Shown piece after piece: positions 1 through 15,094 of a DNA stretch of 64,000 nt. The notes below the pieces were generated by a model. It saw only the letters and a list, made by a program, of their open reading frames with translations, searched no databases and was not told where the DNA came from. The DNA lies in contig OX155952.1 in assembly GCA_944548615.1 (NCBI GenBank), forward strand, positions 34,252,057 to 34,316,056, read 5' to 3'. The stretch comes from Micropterix aruncella (Eukaryota > Arthropoda > Insecta > Lepidoptera > Micropterigidae). The position numbers and the translations under genes were made by a program. Every line of letters starts with the position of its first letter. The first letter of the stretch is position 1.

Positions 1-1400
1 TAGGTAAATCCTTGATATTTTTCATTAGATTCTCAATAACAATACTTGTTTAAAATAAATCCATTCAAATTATATAGCGGTTTATATACGCGGTTTTTAT
101 ATATCAAGTTTATATAAATTTGTTTAAATATTTTTTTTTATGGAAAAAAAAATATAGCGGATATATCACGTACGTTCGTTTAAGTAGGGCAGTCAAAATA
201 AAAACTCCAAGAACTTAAAAATCAACGTTAATCTTTTAATTAAATATTTAACTTACAATAATATTTGAAAATATTTCCTCTAATGATGAATTTTTATTGT
301 AAATCAATGTGATTTTTGAGCCTGCATCCTTTTTACAAGTTGGGCAATTCTGATGCTTATACTGTTACTCAGAGCTACAAGACTATCATCACTTCCAATC
401 GATTTCTGATTTCTGCAAAGTGTAAAACACTTTGTCGCATTGATAAATTGTGGAGACGAGCATGAGATATATTAAGGCTGTAGGATACCCAAACTGTTGA
501 ATATGATAGGATAGGATATTTCGTAGGATAGGATACTCCGAACTGTAGAATATGAAATTATATTTTTTTACGCCAGGACTCTTTTAAAAAGAAACTTATA
601 CAAACGCATCCTTACAGAACATATAATTTTGGAGTTCAATTACCTCTACCTAAATTTACTCTGCGGACACTTTAACGACAATAACAACTAGATTGCGAAC
701 AGCCTGTGGATGCCCCACATTCGATTCAGTCTGTTTATATTCCGGAAGTTATATATTCCGTGCCTGCGCTGTGTTTTTTTTTATTTTGTAACTGCCTGGC
801 ATCACACGCAAATTTACGAAATAAAATTGTAATAAATTCTAATGGCGGAGCTTATGCGCTTCATAATCTGATGATTTTTTCCTCATTACCGTGAACTTTC
901 GCGGGCCTACATTTGGTTCTCGCGGAACCCTGGTGGGCCGCGGACCACCGGTTGGAAACCACTGATATACGTAAATAAAACCAAAATGCATTGACAAGGC
1001 TCTAAAGTGACCGCAAAGTCTCACAAGAGCACCAATTTCACACCACTATGCTTCGGCTGTCAGTTTGATGGCTTTATTGCACAAGTGAATACGTGACCTT
1101 ATGCACCCATCGGAATGTATTCCATGTCTCATTTTATTAGGATGAGTGGTTGCCGCATTTCAATATTAACTTAATGAGATGACGAAAATAATAATATATC
1201 ACTATATTTTTCTTTTTTTTCAGGTTCATGACCATGACTGCAATACTCAATTTTATTTTATTAGCGGCAAAAACGGAATAGTTCCGTCATGAGCATAGTG
1301 AACCTCTCGGTATTTTTATCAACTGTTTCTAACGGTTTTAGCTTATAAGTAAATTATATTTGCGTATTTGAATGAAATGTGTCAAAAATTCATTTTACTT
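1..1400. other. AT-rich DNA, no gene seen
   Basis: I see no splice-consistent coding exon or complete element here. Positions about 906-962 carry a short GC-rich motif ('gcggaccaccggttgg') that recurs in diverged form near 8911-8945 ('ggaacccagtttgggaacc'), so it is probably a scrap of an old interspersed repeat. Confidence 0.5.
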
Positions 1401-1420
1401 TAAAAAACACGCAGTCAATC

Positions 1421-4339
<2,919 letters not shown>

Positions 4340-4355
4340 AGTTACACAACCAACA

Positions 4356-6245
4356 TTTTTAAACAGCCTCAAACCTACACCTAACTTAACATCTGATGAA
4401 CTTTCAGCTCTTAACAATCTAAGCAAAGATACCAATATCATCATTTTGCCAGCTGATAAAGGTTCAACTACAGTCATCCTTAATAAAACAGACTATGTAG
4501 CTGAAGGTTTGAGGCAACTCAGAGACGAAACTTCTTATAAAAAATTATATAGTGATCCGAATCAAAATTTTGCTAATACAATAAAAAAATATATTGAACA
4601 ACAAAAAACCATTGAAAAATTATCAGATGAAGATGTTAACACTTTAATTCCTAACCCTATCAGAACACCAAATTTTTACTTATTGCCAAAAATTCATAAA
4701 CCTAATAATCCAGGAAGACCGATAGTAGCTAGTTTTAACTCACCCACAGAAAGAATTTCAGCTTTTGTCGATTACTTTCTACAGCCATTTGTAAAAAATC
4801 TAAAGTCACACATTAAAGATAGTTACCATTTCATCGAGATTCTAAAAAATACCACAATTCCTAAGACTGACAACTTATTACTTGTTACAATTGACGCTGT
4901 CTCTCTTTATACTAATATTCCCCATGATTTAGGCTTAGAAGCGATTTCCCATTACCTTAATCAAAGGCCCAGCCCCCAAATTCCTTCTACAAATTTTCTT
5001 TGTAAGTTGGCTGAATTCGTCCTCACTAAGAATGCTTTTTCTTTTGAGGATGAATTTTATCTCCAAATTAAAGGTACAGCAATGGGAACAAGAATGGCTC
5101 CTTCTTATGCGAATCTTTTCATGGGGTTATTAGAAAATAAATTTCTTCTTACTCAAAATTTACAACCACTAATGTGGTATAGGTTTATTGATGATATTAT
5201 ATTGTTTTGGCCACATGGACATGACACACTCACTGACTTCCTTACAGATTTAAATAATTTCGGACCCTTAGATTTTACATACACTATATCAGAAAATCAA
5301 ATTACATTCTTAGACGTTGATCTAACTCTATCCGAAGGCACCATTAAAACTGCAATTCATATAAAACCTACAAACAAAGAGCAATACCTACATTTCGATA
5401 GCTGTCATCCGTTTCATACCAAAAAGTCAATTCCATATTCAATGTCCATTCGCGGACACCGTTTAATTAATAATAAAGAAAATCTAGATAAGTACCTTTC
5501 TAATCTTAAAAAATCACTAATAGAAAGAAATTATCCTGCCTCTTTGTTAGATAAAAATATAATAAATTCCGAAACAAAATTTTCACCTAAACCTAAATTG
5601 GTGTCAAATTTAGGTCAAAATAAAATCTTTCTAAGTACTACTTATTTTCCTGGCACTGAGAAACTGCGACCAATTTTAGCAGATTTATTCCCTATTATAG
5701 CTAACGACCCATCAACCAAAGGTTTATTAGATATACCACCAATTTTATCATTTCGAAAACCTCCTAATTTAAAATCAATACTTAATAAAAATAATCGAAA
5801 TTATCTTAGTACTAACAAAAATTTGGGCCTACAGCCTTGCGGTCGATCACGTTGTAAAACATGTCCTTTATTAGATCGAAGCATTTATTTTACTAGTCCT
5901 AACACTCCCAACAGTTACAGAGTTCCTTTTAATAGTAGTTGCATTTCAAAAAATATTGTATATCAATTACTTTGCCAGACCTGCAATGCATTTTATATTG
6001 GGGAAACAACTACACCTCTTAGCATTAGGTTAAATAATCACAGGGCCAGCGTAGGCAATGAAAGTCAACTTCCAATAGCATTGCATGCTAAGGCACACAA
6101 TTTAACTTTTGATAATTGTTTTAAAGTAAAAATAATTAAGTGCCTTGGCGATAACGCTAAAGAAAGAGACGTTAAATCTTGGGAGTTGGCTTTTATAAAT
6201 ATTTTAGGCGCTTGCAAGGGTCCCGGTCTGAATAGGCAAAATTAA
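4356..6245 (+). CDS. Penelope-like reverse transcriptase + GIY-YIG endonuclease, 5'-truncated (mirror copy)
   Basis: Same protein as the minus-strand copy. Counting from the apparent Met at 4218 (675 codons), the RT Asp is near residue 226, 'FIDD' at 323-326 and the GIY-YIG 'YIG' at 593-595. Only codons from about residue 46 onward are genuine, because the first ~41 read antisense through the opposite arm. Full Penelope proteins are usually longer at the N-terminus, consistent with truncation. No internal stop or frameshift. The stop is followed by ~500 bp of 3' untranslated sequence shared by both arms. Confidence 0.88.
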   Translation, partial: FLNSLKPTPNLTSDELSALNNLSKDTNIIILPADKGSTTVILNKTDYVAEGLRQLRDETSYKKLYSDPNQNFANTIKKYIEQQKTIEKLSDEDVNTLIPNPIRTPNFYLLPKIHKPNNPGRPIVASFNSPTERISAFVDYFLQPFVKNLKSHIKDSYHFIEILKNTTIPKTDNLLLVTIDAVSLYTNIPHDLGLEAISHYLNQRPSPQIPSTNFLCKLAEFVLTKNAFSFEDEFYLQIKGTAMGTRMAPSYANLFMGLLENKFLLTQNLQPLMWYRFIDDIILFWPHGHDTLTDFLTDLNNFGPLDFTYTISENQITFLDVDLTLSEGTIKTAIHIKPTNKEQYLHFDSCHPFHTKKSIPYSMSIRGHRLINNKENLDKYLSNLKKSLIERNYPASLLDKNIINSETKFSPKPKLVSNLGQNKIFLSTTYFPGTEKLRPILADLFPIIANDPSTKGLLDIPPILSFRKPPNLKSILNKNNRNYLSTNKNLGLQPCGRSRCKTCPLLDRSIYFTSPNTPNSYRVPFNSSCISKNIVYQLLCQTCNAFYIGETTTPLSIRLNNHRASVGNESQLPIALHAKAHNLTFDNCFKVKIIKCLGDNAKERDVKSWELAFINILGACKGPGLNRQN

Positions 6246-6746
6246 TACAGTAATTATATTTGTTCAGACATATTCATTAAAGGCTTATTAATATTTTTCA
6301 TTTAAAAATCATTATTAATAATGTTTTTCAAGGTCGGTTATAGTGCATTTATAACGATATTGCAAAATATTATTAACCCATTTCTCTATGTTCAGTTTTT
6401 TTTAAATTTAAATTTTGAAAAAATTGTTCTATCAGAAATGTCATAGAGATGAATACGACTAGTGTCGAAATATTCTCAATCATATAATTTCTTCTAAAAT
6501 AAGTTACTAACATCCATTTCTGTTACAGAAACCATCCTCCTATACTTATTACATCCAAGGGCATACAGTAATTCGGCTGCAATAACTAAGAACATCATAG
6601 GTTATCAATTGCGGAAACAGGTGCCGCTGCCCTAAGTATTTAAAGAGGACATTAACTATCGTTTAAATGTTTCTGGTCCACCAGGACCCCAGATAAGTAA
6701 CTTTTCATGAATCTAATTTTATATATTATTGAAAATAATTTTAAAA
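4356..6746 (+). mobile_element. Penelope-like element, family 1, right arm of palindrome
   Basis: This is the plus-strand mirror of 1949-4339, starting 16 bp after it (spacer 4340-4355). It includes the whole 3' untranslated region. Complementarity stops at 6746, after which about 16 bp of unmatched sequence leads into a short AT tract. Being almost identical, both arms must have arisen together or very recently, unless the structure is an assembly artefact. Confidence 0.9.
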
Positions 6747-6759
6747 AATTTACACACTT

Positions 6760-6762
<3 letters not shown>

Positions 6763-6794
<32 letters not shown>
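6763..6794. repeat. (AT)n microsatellite
   Basis: A 30-bp AT tract on the right side of the palindrome. It probably continues the TA tract at 1614-1948, with the Penelope palindrome inserted between them. Confidence 0.85.
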
Positions 6795-6797
<3 letters not shown>

Positions 6798-6860
6798 TTT
6801 AAAATATATTTTTTTATAAGAACACGCGCGAATGCAACGTTGTTAAAATATCAAGTTAAT

Positions 6861-6920
6861 CGACCGACTACTTATCGAGTTTTGCGAGCACAAACATACG
6901 CAGGCTGTTTTTTTATATAT
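6861..6920 (+). repeat. Third copy of the TA-flanked repeat unit
   Basis: Shares 'gagttttgcgagcacaaac' and 'gcaggctg' with the copies at 1421 and 1561, and is likewise followed by TATATA. Its position right of the palindrome fits insertion of the palindrome into the array. Confidence 0.7.
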
Positions 6921-7097
6921 AAAGATGAATGGAATAGAAAAGAATACTTACTCGTTTAATTAACTATGCTAGCTGTAGTTAGAGATACTAGAAAAATGTA
7001 TCCTTCACAGTTTACCGTAAAGGCGAACAAAATAAAAAAAATAATATAGACACAATCCCTGTTCTACTATATACCAAAATTTGCGATTAAATTAACA

Positions 7098-7290
7098 TAT
7101 CAAATTGAAGACTATTGCGGTTGTTTGACATTATAAATACGATAAAACGAATTCGCATAAAGTTTGTAGCACCCGACTTTTCGCCGATATTGCAACCGCC
7201 GTTGTCCAGGGTAGACTCCTCTAACTGGTCTACCCTGGACAACTGCAATTGCAACATCGCCGAAACATTGGGTGCTACAAACTTCACGGG
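7098..7290. mobile_element. Decayed Penelope family-2 foldback remnant
   Basis: An imperfect inverted repeat (about 7160-7219 versus 7231-7285) with a short loop. Both arms match the 3' terminal region of the family-2 element at 40860-40920 ('gggtgctacaaact' here, 'gggtcctacaaatt' there). The left end (7098-7131) is the reverse complement of the ~34-bp tail at 40951-40984. So this is a minimal head-to-head pair of 3' ends with the tail on one side only. No coding capacity remains. Confidence 0.75.
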
Positions 7291-7814
7291 AGAAATTTGT
7301 TTTATTTTGTTTATTAATTAAACATGATTAAACATCCAAGCAGCTTAATTTTTAAGCAATTTTATAATCTAGAATATACATAAATTTTACAGAATACATA
7401 GAATTACACTCAAATCCGATTTACAATAAAATTTTGGAAAGAAAATTTTTAAATTATAATATAACAGCGGCTTAAAACATAATCAAAACACCTAATGCAT
7501 AATAAGATATTCAGAGAAAAAAATCTAATTTAAAGAAGCACGACATCCATACTACTAAATACTATATTTTGCAGAAATAGTCAATGAATAAAACAAGAGA
7601 TATTAAGTACCTTGATAATTTTTCAATTAAGTTCATAATAGACTCGTAAAATGCTGCAAAATATAGATTTATTCAAAAGCTAGATTTCAAAATATAGATT
7701 TATTCCCCTGTTTCGGCAATAAATTAAAAACTCTTTAACACTTTAAACAAATATTTTCCGTTAGGAAAATCATTGATTGTTCGATATACTCATTTTAAGG
7801 TTTAAGGTTTTTTA

Positions 7815-8110
7815 GATATTTTCTTAGTATACGGGATTTTTAGTATTGGTAGTTTGAAGTTTTGTATATTTTTTGTTTTATCCTAATTGCTTGTATCTGA
7901 AGTATTAATATCTGTGATTTAAGACTATCGTAGCAGTTTCCCCAACAAATTATGCCATACATTAATATTGCTTTAATGTAGCTAAAATATACCATTTTCG
8001 TTTGGTTTTCATCTAATATACGCCGGACCACACACAAGGCGAATCTATGTAGCTCTCGAGAGCTTATTGTCTATTGACTCACAGTACTTTTTCATCTTTG
8101 ATATCTGTCT
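7815..8110 (-). pseudogene. Non-LTR retrotransposon (LINE) RT C-terminal fragment
   Basis: A short minus-strand frame contains 'ILMYGIICWGN' followed by a helix ending in 'LQIQAIRIKQK'. This matches the region downstream of the RT domain in jockey/CR1-type LINEs (compare '[11 protein letters not shown]' and 'LQKRAVRQI' in the 35-37 kb element). No catalytic motif survives. Confidence 0.6.
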
Positions 8111-8169
8111 AGTGTTTCTTAGGAATTTTACTCTTTGCACTTTTTTAGAGATACACCGGAAATTCCTAC

Positions 8170-9590
8170 ATTATAATCATAAATGCTATCTATCTTACGC
8201 TGAGTATAATTATTAAAAAGGTATGCCTTTTATTTTGACTTTAGGCATGCATACGAAATGAATTTATGATAAAATAAAAAAAAATCCTGTCTTTTCATTT
8301 CGTTTTATTCTTCTCCTTCCACGAATCTCAGAGGCAGCTGACCACTGATCTGATTCAGAATGAGATAGCGGATAGTTTTAATAAGAAAAAGTAAGAACCG
8401 GTAGCAAAATAATTGAAAATATTCATCACCAGGCATATACAAGTCAAGGCAACGCAACAACGAGATAATTTAGAGTCTTATAACTGTTTAATTTTTATAT
8501 TCATAATTCCCTTAAAATTAGGCTTTAGGTCATAAGTTTGACTTTTAAATTTAGAAAAGTATCCAATCTACTTATACATTTATTTTTAGCATCGATAAGT
8601 GGCAGGCAAAATAGTGAAATAATATTATACGAGTAATATTATATCTATCCACTTATGGGTATTCTTCTCTTAGTCCAAATCAATGACAGTTGTTTAGATT
8701 ATTATTTTTTTTTTTGTTGTACTTGATGTATGTCCTTTGAGTTTGATTTGGAATTGACAACATGGTTTATTTCAGTTAACAACTGGATTTTGTACTCAGT
8801 CGATATCCTGGTATAAGTGTCTGGGAAATATTATAACAAGGATTTCTTGAGATATATTTGCTTTTTTTATATAATTTATTAATTGCACGTCATTTTTGCT
8901 ATAAAATGATTGGGAGGTCCACGGAACCCAGTTTGGGAACCGCTGATCAAAGGCTGTAAACTCATCGTAGAAATAACCGCTTTACACTTTACTGCTATCA
9001 ACGATCCTTCCTCTTTTACCCCATCTTTATCTATGTATATACTTTCCTTACATATTGGCGTTTTATTATTGTTGCTCTTTAACTTTTAGTGTCCTTAGCC
9101 CGAGACATTTCGCGGGATTAAATTCTGTGATCCCCCAAAGAATTCGTGAAAGGGACCTTGAGATTTAATTTTTACGACTAAAGGCTGAAAAATAATCAAT
9201 TAAAGCGGCAGTCTACCGAAATTTAAACCGCGAAAGCCCTTAGCGTGTCAATAAAATACGCGTCTACCCTCAAAGTCGACTTTTACTGCCCAGACCGCAA
9301 TAAATAAGAGAGTCTGCGTGCGGTTACCAAAATTGCCCCCTCATAATGAGAATACTTATTAAGAAAGCAATAATATCCGCAGGATATGGCTTAGAATTCA
9401 GGGTGCCATACGGCGAGGCATGATATAAAAAACGGACGTTTATTTTATCATATGATCAGAATCATTTTATAATATAACCTTTTAAAAATGTTCATAATAT
9501 TATGATTCAAACAAATCTCAACAACGGCTTGTAATCATGGAAAGGTTATTCCAATTTCAATTTCATTTTATTGTGATTGTGGTGTAGTGA
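8170..9590. other. Unassigned AT-rich DNA
   Basis: No coding exon or complete element recognised. A diverged repeat scrap lies near 8911-8945. Confidence 0.5.
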
Positions 9591-9593
9591 CTT

Positions 9594-9887
9594 TGGGCCA
9601 GATTGCGTTTCTTTGTGAACTACAACTTAAATTAGTTCAAGCGAACGAGATAGAGCATTACGTTAGAGCGGAATATGAAACGAATGATCGTCGATTAAAA
9701 GTACCTGTCGAATAAATTTGAACACATTTCATGAGGTGTTAGATTCGGATGATTTAACTTTGGAGGGTAGTTTTAATGCGAAAAGGTGACAACCATTCAT
9801 TTCACATTCCGCTCTAGCGTATTGCCCTGTCTCGTTCACACGAACTAATTTCCGATTTAAGTTCACTAAGAAACGCAATCGAGCCCA
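9594..9887 (-). mobile_element. ~300-bp foldback MITE, copy A
   Basis: Non-autonomous DNA element with long imperfect terminal inverted repeats starting 'TGGGCCAGATTGCGTTTCTT' and ending in the complement ('aagaaacgcaatcgagccca'). The inverted similarity extends about 80 bp in, through a 'tagagcggaatatgaaa' block. Three more copies are in this window (23942, 29228, 60880). Its central segment is in the opposite orientation to copies B and D. I could not define the target duplication or superfamily. Confidence 0.82.
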
Positions 9888-9889
9888 TT

Positions 9890-10395
9890 GTTTTAAAATT
9901 ATTCAGTACGGCACCACCGCCTTTTAGTTGTAGGATATTTTTTTTAAAACGAATATTTTTTTAAAAACAAAAAAAAAGAAATTTATTTAAACAAATAAAA
10001 ACCACAAATTATACATTCTATCACAACCATGAGAATCTTGAGTCTAAAGTTGTACCTACTACATACTAAATGTCCTATATATTGTCATTAATCTTTATGT
10101 ATTCTGTTTTATTTTTTTACTCTTAATGCCTATTTAATGCCTTAATACCTTAATGCATAATATGCATATTTAATGTTTATTTAATATATGTTTTGAATGT
10201 AGTTATATTAATTTTAATGTTTCTTTCCATGCATTTTTATATATGACATTTCAACGGATTGGTCTTAAATGCAATGTTGATTTGTTTTTGTAATGAAATA
10301 AATAAATATATAAATACTTCATGTGTTAAGAATTAGAGGATATAATAAAACAATCACAAGTGGTTACCGAAGTAGATAAATTTTAACTCAACAAC
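9890..10395. other. AT-rich DNA, no gene seen
   Basis: Low-complexity sequence ending in an 'aaataaataaatatataaa' stretch near 10300, possibly the 3' tail of a degraded retroposon. Nothing coding is supported. Confidence 0.45.
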
Positions 10396-10398
10396 CTA

Positions 10399-10978
10399 TT
10401 AACCCATATATGCCCAGTGATTCGAAAACGAAACAAGAAGTAGTACTTTTGTAAAAGCATCGGAAATCCTTTGTGAGCTCAGCGAAATCCAAAAACCTGC
10501 CATCTTTCGCAAGAGTATGGAACAATCTCCTAATAGCAACGAAGATTTAGCAGAATTGACACTTTTGATTGAAACAGCAAACAGTACCAGTTGTGTCGTG
10601 TTCGCATCTTGCAAAAATCATATAGGCTCCCGAAAAAAAGAAAGTATTTAAGTTTAGTAAAGCTTTGTACAACTATCATAGTTTTGTAGTAAATTTGGGT
10701 AAATTATAAGCTTATTTGTGTTTTTAGAATTAGTTGATTTTAGACAGAATTAGTAGATTGCATGTGAAAATAATAATAAATAATAAATAAGCTCATTATA
10801 ACATCTTTGTTTGAATTACCTATAACGAATATAAGATATTTGCCCATTGTTTCGTTTTCGAACACCCCTAAAATACCTAGTTAACAAAAAATATACTAAA
10901 AGTTATCAATACTGTAATCAATAAGAGACCTGTCAACATAAACGTATCCCAAAATAGTTCCGGGCATATATGGGTTAG
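10399..10978. mobile_element. piggyBac-like non-autonomous element (CCCATATATGCCC ends)
   Basis: Perfect 13-bp terminal inverted repeats (10403-10415 and 10962-10974) sit next to TTAA on the left and TTAG on the right. A second inverted pair lies just inside ('ttcgaaaacgaaacaa' with its complement near 10850). TTAA flanks plus termini starting CCC are the hallmark of piggyBac elements; TTAG would be a mutated TTAA. An open stretch of about 75 codons on the + strand (about 10422-10650) is not recognisable as transposase. No transposase catalytic triad is present. Confidence 0.68.
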
Positions 10979-10979
10979 T

Positions 10980-13900
10980 CTGTACAATATCATTCAACGC
11001 AACGGTGCCCCAAAAATTTCGCTATACTTACTGAAATTCCGTATTTTTTAAAAACCTCTTCTCTTTGTCGGGACACTGTTTAGGTTAATACATACAATCA
11101 GAATGATTTAGTGATTAATATTAGTTGACATACTAATAAGAAATAAACGCTAAACAGATAAGAAATAAAAAGTATTTGTTTAGTAGCCTCAACTCAAGAT
11201 TAAGATTGAAGTATAAAACACGATTTTTTAACATTCAAAGGCGATCAGATACTTGATTCCATTATGGCGTGAAAACAAGGCGACTCAGTGTTTATAATAA
11301 CAGACGTCGTGGGAGTCAAACAGCATGGGTCAAGCATTTTTCATAAATCTTTTATGCTTATAAATTCCGGTGCCGATGTCGTTGACTTGTATAGAAATAT
11401 CTGTTTATGAAATTCGATAATTTCCGCAAAAAAATCGACAGAGTTTACTAGGTAGGTACATACCTGTTGTTAACAACTCATCTAGGACTAGAAAGTGATA
11501 ATGATGGCCAATAGCACGTGCCAGTTATTTTTGTAAACTGTAGAATATAATGTAATATAAAATATACAACCAAAATATGAGATCATTACGTGGAAGAAAT
11601 AATTATTTTGTATGATATATTTTTAGCTAACCATAAATACTATTATGAAACCAGAACGTACCATCTAAATTTAATAATATTACACCAAACAGTATTTAAA
11701 CTATCGTCTATAAGTTGACTTCTAAATGCTTGGTTATTTTTCTAATGTCCCTATTCCATACATGCCCAATACAAGTCACCTTTTATTTAATTCAATTTCC
11801 AACGGTTGTGCGTTGTGATCGGAAATTCAATTATTATTGGGTCCTTACTTATGAAGTTGCCATTCTATATCTGAAATTCAAAGCCAAAAAGTTTGTATTA
11901 AATATATATATTTAATTAATATAAATCTTGACCCCTATTATCTATGCAGATTTGCCATTTTAATCGGAGTTGCTTAATTCCTTCGCTGTAAAACTCTCGT
12001 GGGCAGGAACCAATAAATGCTTTTGAAGGCGTTTTTACCGACTCTTCAAAATTGACTTTTTCCTTGTAAAAAATCTAAATTCTGAAAAAAAATAAACTCT
12101 GTTGGAGCAAGGCAGTCTCCGGAGCCCTAAATAAATGCCAACTAACCACTCGCCATCCAGGCAGCTTGACAAACATCTGTTTTTAAATAAAAGTGACTTT
12201 TTATTTACATCAACTCGAAACATTTTGCGTTGTGATTGGAAAGGTCATGGATATGTGAGTCATAGATGACATAAAAGTGTTTAAATTTGTCAATACAATT
12301 AGCACTGGATTTTTTGTATTTGGTGCGAATACTTACCATATCCTAAAGTGATAGGATTTAATAGGATTTAAAGGGATTAAAATGATATATAGGATTTAAA
12401 GGGGATCCTTAAGGGATAGGAAGTGAATATATCTATAAGAGATGTTGTGTTCACAGACGGCTTAAAGAAGTTAATACTGCACCTCATGTGCGAGTGTGGC
12501 CCGCTGATGCGTAGAAGATACACCCACTTTTATAGCAACAATCTTAATTTGGCTGTTAAATCATTGCACAATACCTCAAAAATCATATCTGTTTAGGTTA
12601 CCCTTTAAAAAAATATTATACAATGCGCCTAAAATAATAGTTGAGGTCATAGAAAACATTCCGTTGACAGATAAAAAGCATTTAGCATTCTACTATATCA
12701 CATTCCATAAAGTTAAATCAATTTCTAATAATAAAAGATGATCTCAAATAAATAATTAAAATACATCTACGTGTTTATGACGAATATATTATAAGTATGA
12801 CGGGACTGTGTGTCACAGCTTTGCATGAATTATTTGTACATTTCGCGGTGACGAACTTTACGTCATCGACTTGATTTCATTGCCAACGTAACAGAATCAT
12901 CGAATGAGGCGGAACTTCCCATTAATTTAATTAGTAAATGCTGTCTAATAATATCATCATCTTCTTCTCGTGAATGTCTTCACGATGTAGATACTATGCA
13001 CTGACTATATGTTAGAATAATTAAGGTTACTTTTAGAATATTAATAACTATTCGTATTTCGCATAGCAAGGCAATAAATATTATTAAATACAACTCATAA
13101 TAAGTACGCTCACCTAAAAAGAAGAGATTTATTTCGAATTAATCATACTCATCACATAAAACACCTTATTGAGTATGTCAAATTAAAAAATGCCTTTTTA
13201 ACGTGTGAACAACAATAAGTGGTCACAACCGCCTTGGTTTGAGTACCGTTTATTTATTTGATTTTTTTCCCAAAAAGGCATTACATTGTAAAACAATTTA
13301 TCAACTATTCCCACGCGACTTTTATCTAATTTCGTGTCTTTCATCCGCTATCTGATGCATTCAGCATTCACAGTTATTTATTGGATGTCCATAATAACAT
13401 TAGACGTCGTCGTTAATTTACATCAGGTAACGTACGTTCAATTTTTTTCGAGTTCAAATAAAGCGGACTGATGAGTCAAGTGATGCGGTGCGCAAGTCGA
13501 TGACTTGTTGAGTATATTATTGTTTATTGTGGCCAATCGATGAAGAGATGAAATTTTACCGATATTTTTTTAGTCGGAAATGATTACGATAGACACGTTG
13601 ATTAAGAACATTGTTATTAATTGTATCCGTGTATTAAATTGATCTTAAGTAGAAATGTTAGTATAACAACATGATTACAGCTATAAATTTCGAATGATTT
13701 GACAGTAATTTAGATACACGTTTCTTCACGGATGGAATTACGACGTCATAGACGAACGGCGAAGATCTATTGAATGATTAACAAGACGAGAGAATCTAGA
13801 AAATAAAACGTGTCTCTTATTATTTTCCGTTTTTTTTATTATTTATTGACATTGCTAATTAAAATTTCATGCCAAATTTATAATAATAATAAAACGTTTT

Positions 13901-14395
13901 ATTTGATCAAACAAATTAACGAGCTGATTTATTTTTTCATTTATTTATTAAAGAAAAGCACATTTTTCACGCAGTACATTGTAATTTTAACATTAGAGGC
14001 TTAAATGTAAATAGTAGCAAAATAGGAAGCACCGCAGACCGCAATTTTGTGAAATCAACGCCGCCTAACTAGGCCTAGGCTTGTACTAAGGCAAGCGTAC
14101 CAAGTAGACAGTGGCTTGTGCATACTTTAGAATACTTAATTTTTAAAATATGCTAGGTATCAAATAATAGTAAAACTTAACTAATAATAATAAACATTGT
14201 AATTTGAGTGTAGTGTGATGTAACTGTAGTGTAGCGTATTGCGTTGTAGCAAGGTAACTGTATTGCGTTGAAGCAATATCTTACAGATAACCGAAATCTA
14301 GTGGGACAACATATTTTAGTTTAAAAATAAGATAAATACCATTTGAATCCAGCAGAAAATTAAACAATATATTTAAAAAAAAACAATATAATGAC
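10980..14395. other. Unassigned DNA; 12.78-13.80 kb is less repetitive
   Basis: No exon or known element seen. The stretch 12780-13800 is compositionally more complex than its surroundings and contains repeated 'acgtcat/gacgtc' motifs (for example near 12860, 13405 and 13743), so it is a candidate regulatory stretch. That is inference only. Confidence 0.4.
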
Positions 14396-15090
14396 GCAGA
14401 GAAGGGGGAGGGGGTTAGGGGCATTTACATTTTATTGTATTTTATGTTATGAATGAGGAATGTGAATTGAGTGAAATAATTATGATTCATATTGTTTCTT
14501 ATTTGAAAATCAAACGAAAAACCTCTGTTCACGAAATGCGACATTGTTAAAAGATTATATTACCAGGCAGGATAAACCGTTCGCGGGTGATTAAGAAAGC
14601 GATCAAATTTGATGAAGGTCGTAAAAAATCGGTGGCTTAGTATCCTCATCCCGCGACCCTCTTCTACCATCCTTCCATCGCTCTCTCTCTGGGTTCGGGA
14701 AAAAAGTGTGACAAAAGTCGAAGCAATGGAATGCGATTGTAAAGGTCGGCGCTTGAACCCGGCCGACCACGAGAATTCTACAGTAAATTTCGTAAAGGGC
14801 ATAAATGCCAGTTTCCGTAACGGCCGGCAGCGCGCATAATTTCCCGAAGGGAAATGTTTAGGTTGAACGATAAAAAGGATAAGAGATACTTACTCAAGTG
14901 GGCGACGCTATCTTCCAAGGTAACCGATGCACTCGCCACTTACGTCCTTTCTTAGATTCAAAAATATTGGACGGCAGTCACTGAATATGACAGAGGAAAA
15001 AAACCATCGCTGTCTCTGTATCGTGAATAAAATGCACCCTAGCATTATTATTCATTTATATGTAAATATTATTTATTATTGTATATTTAC
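14396..15090. other. Unassigned; GC-richer island at 14570-14870
   Basis: 14396-14450 resembles the segment after 62155 ('aatgacgcagagaagg' versus 'aatgacgcagggaagg'), probably a LINE 3' scrap. 14570-14870 is clearly GC-richer than neighbours and seen only once in this window. Its short open frames on both strands lack protein-like features. Confidence 0.4.
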
Positions 15091-15094
15091 AAAA

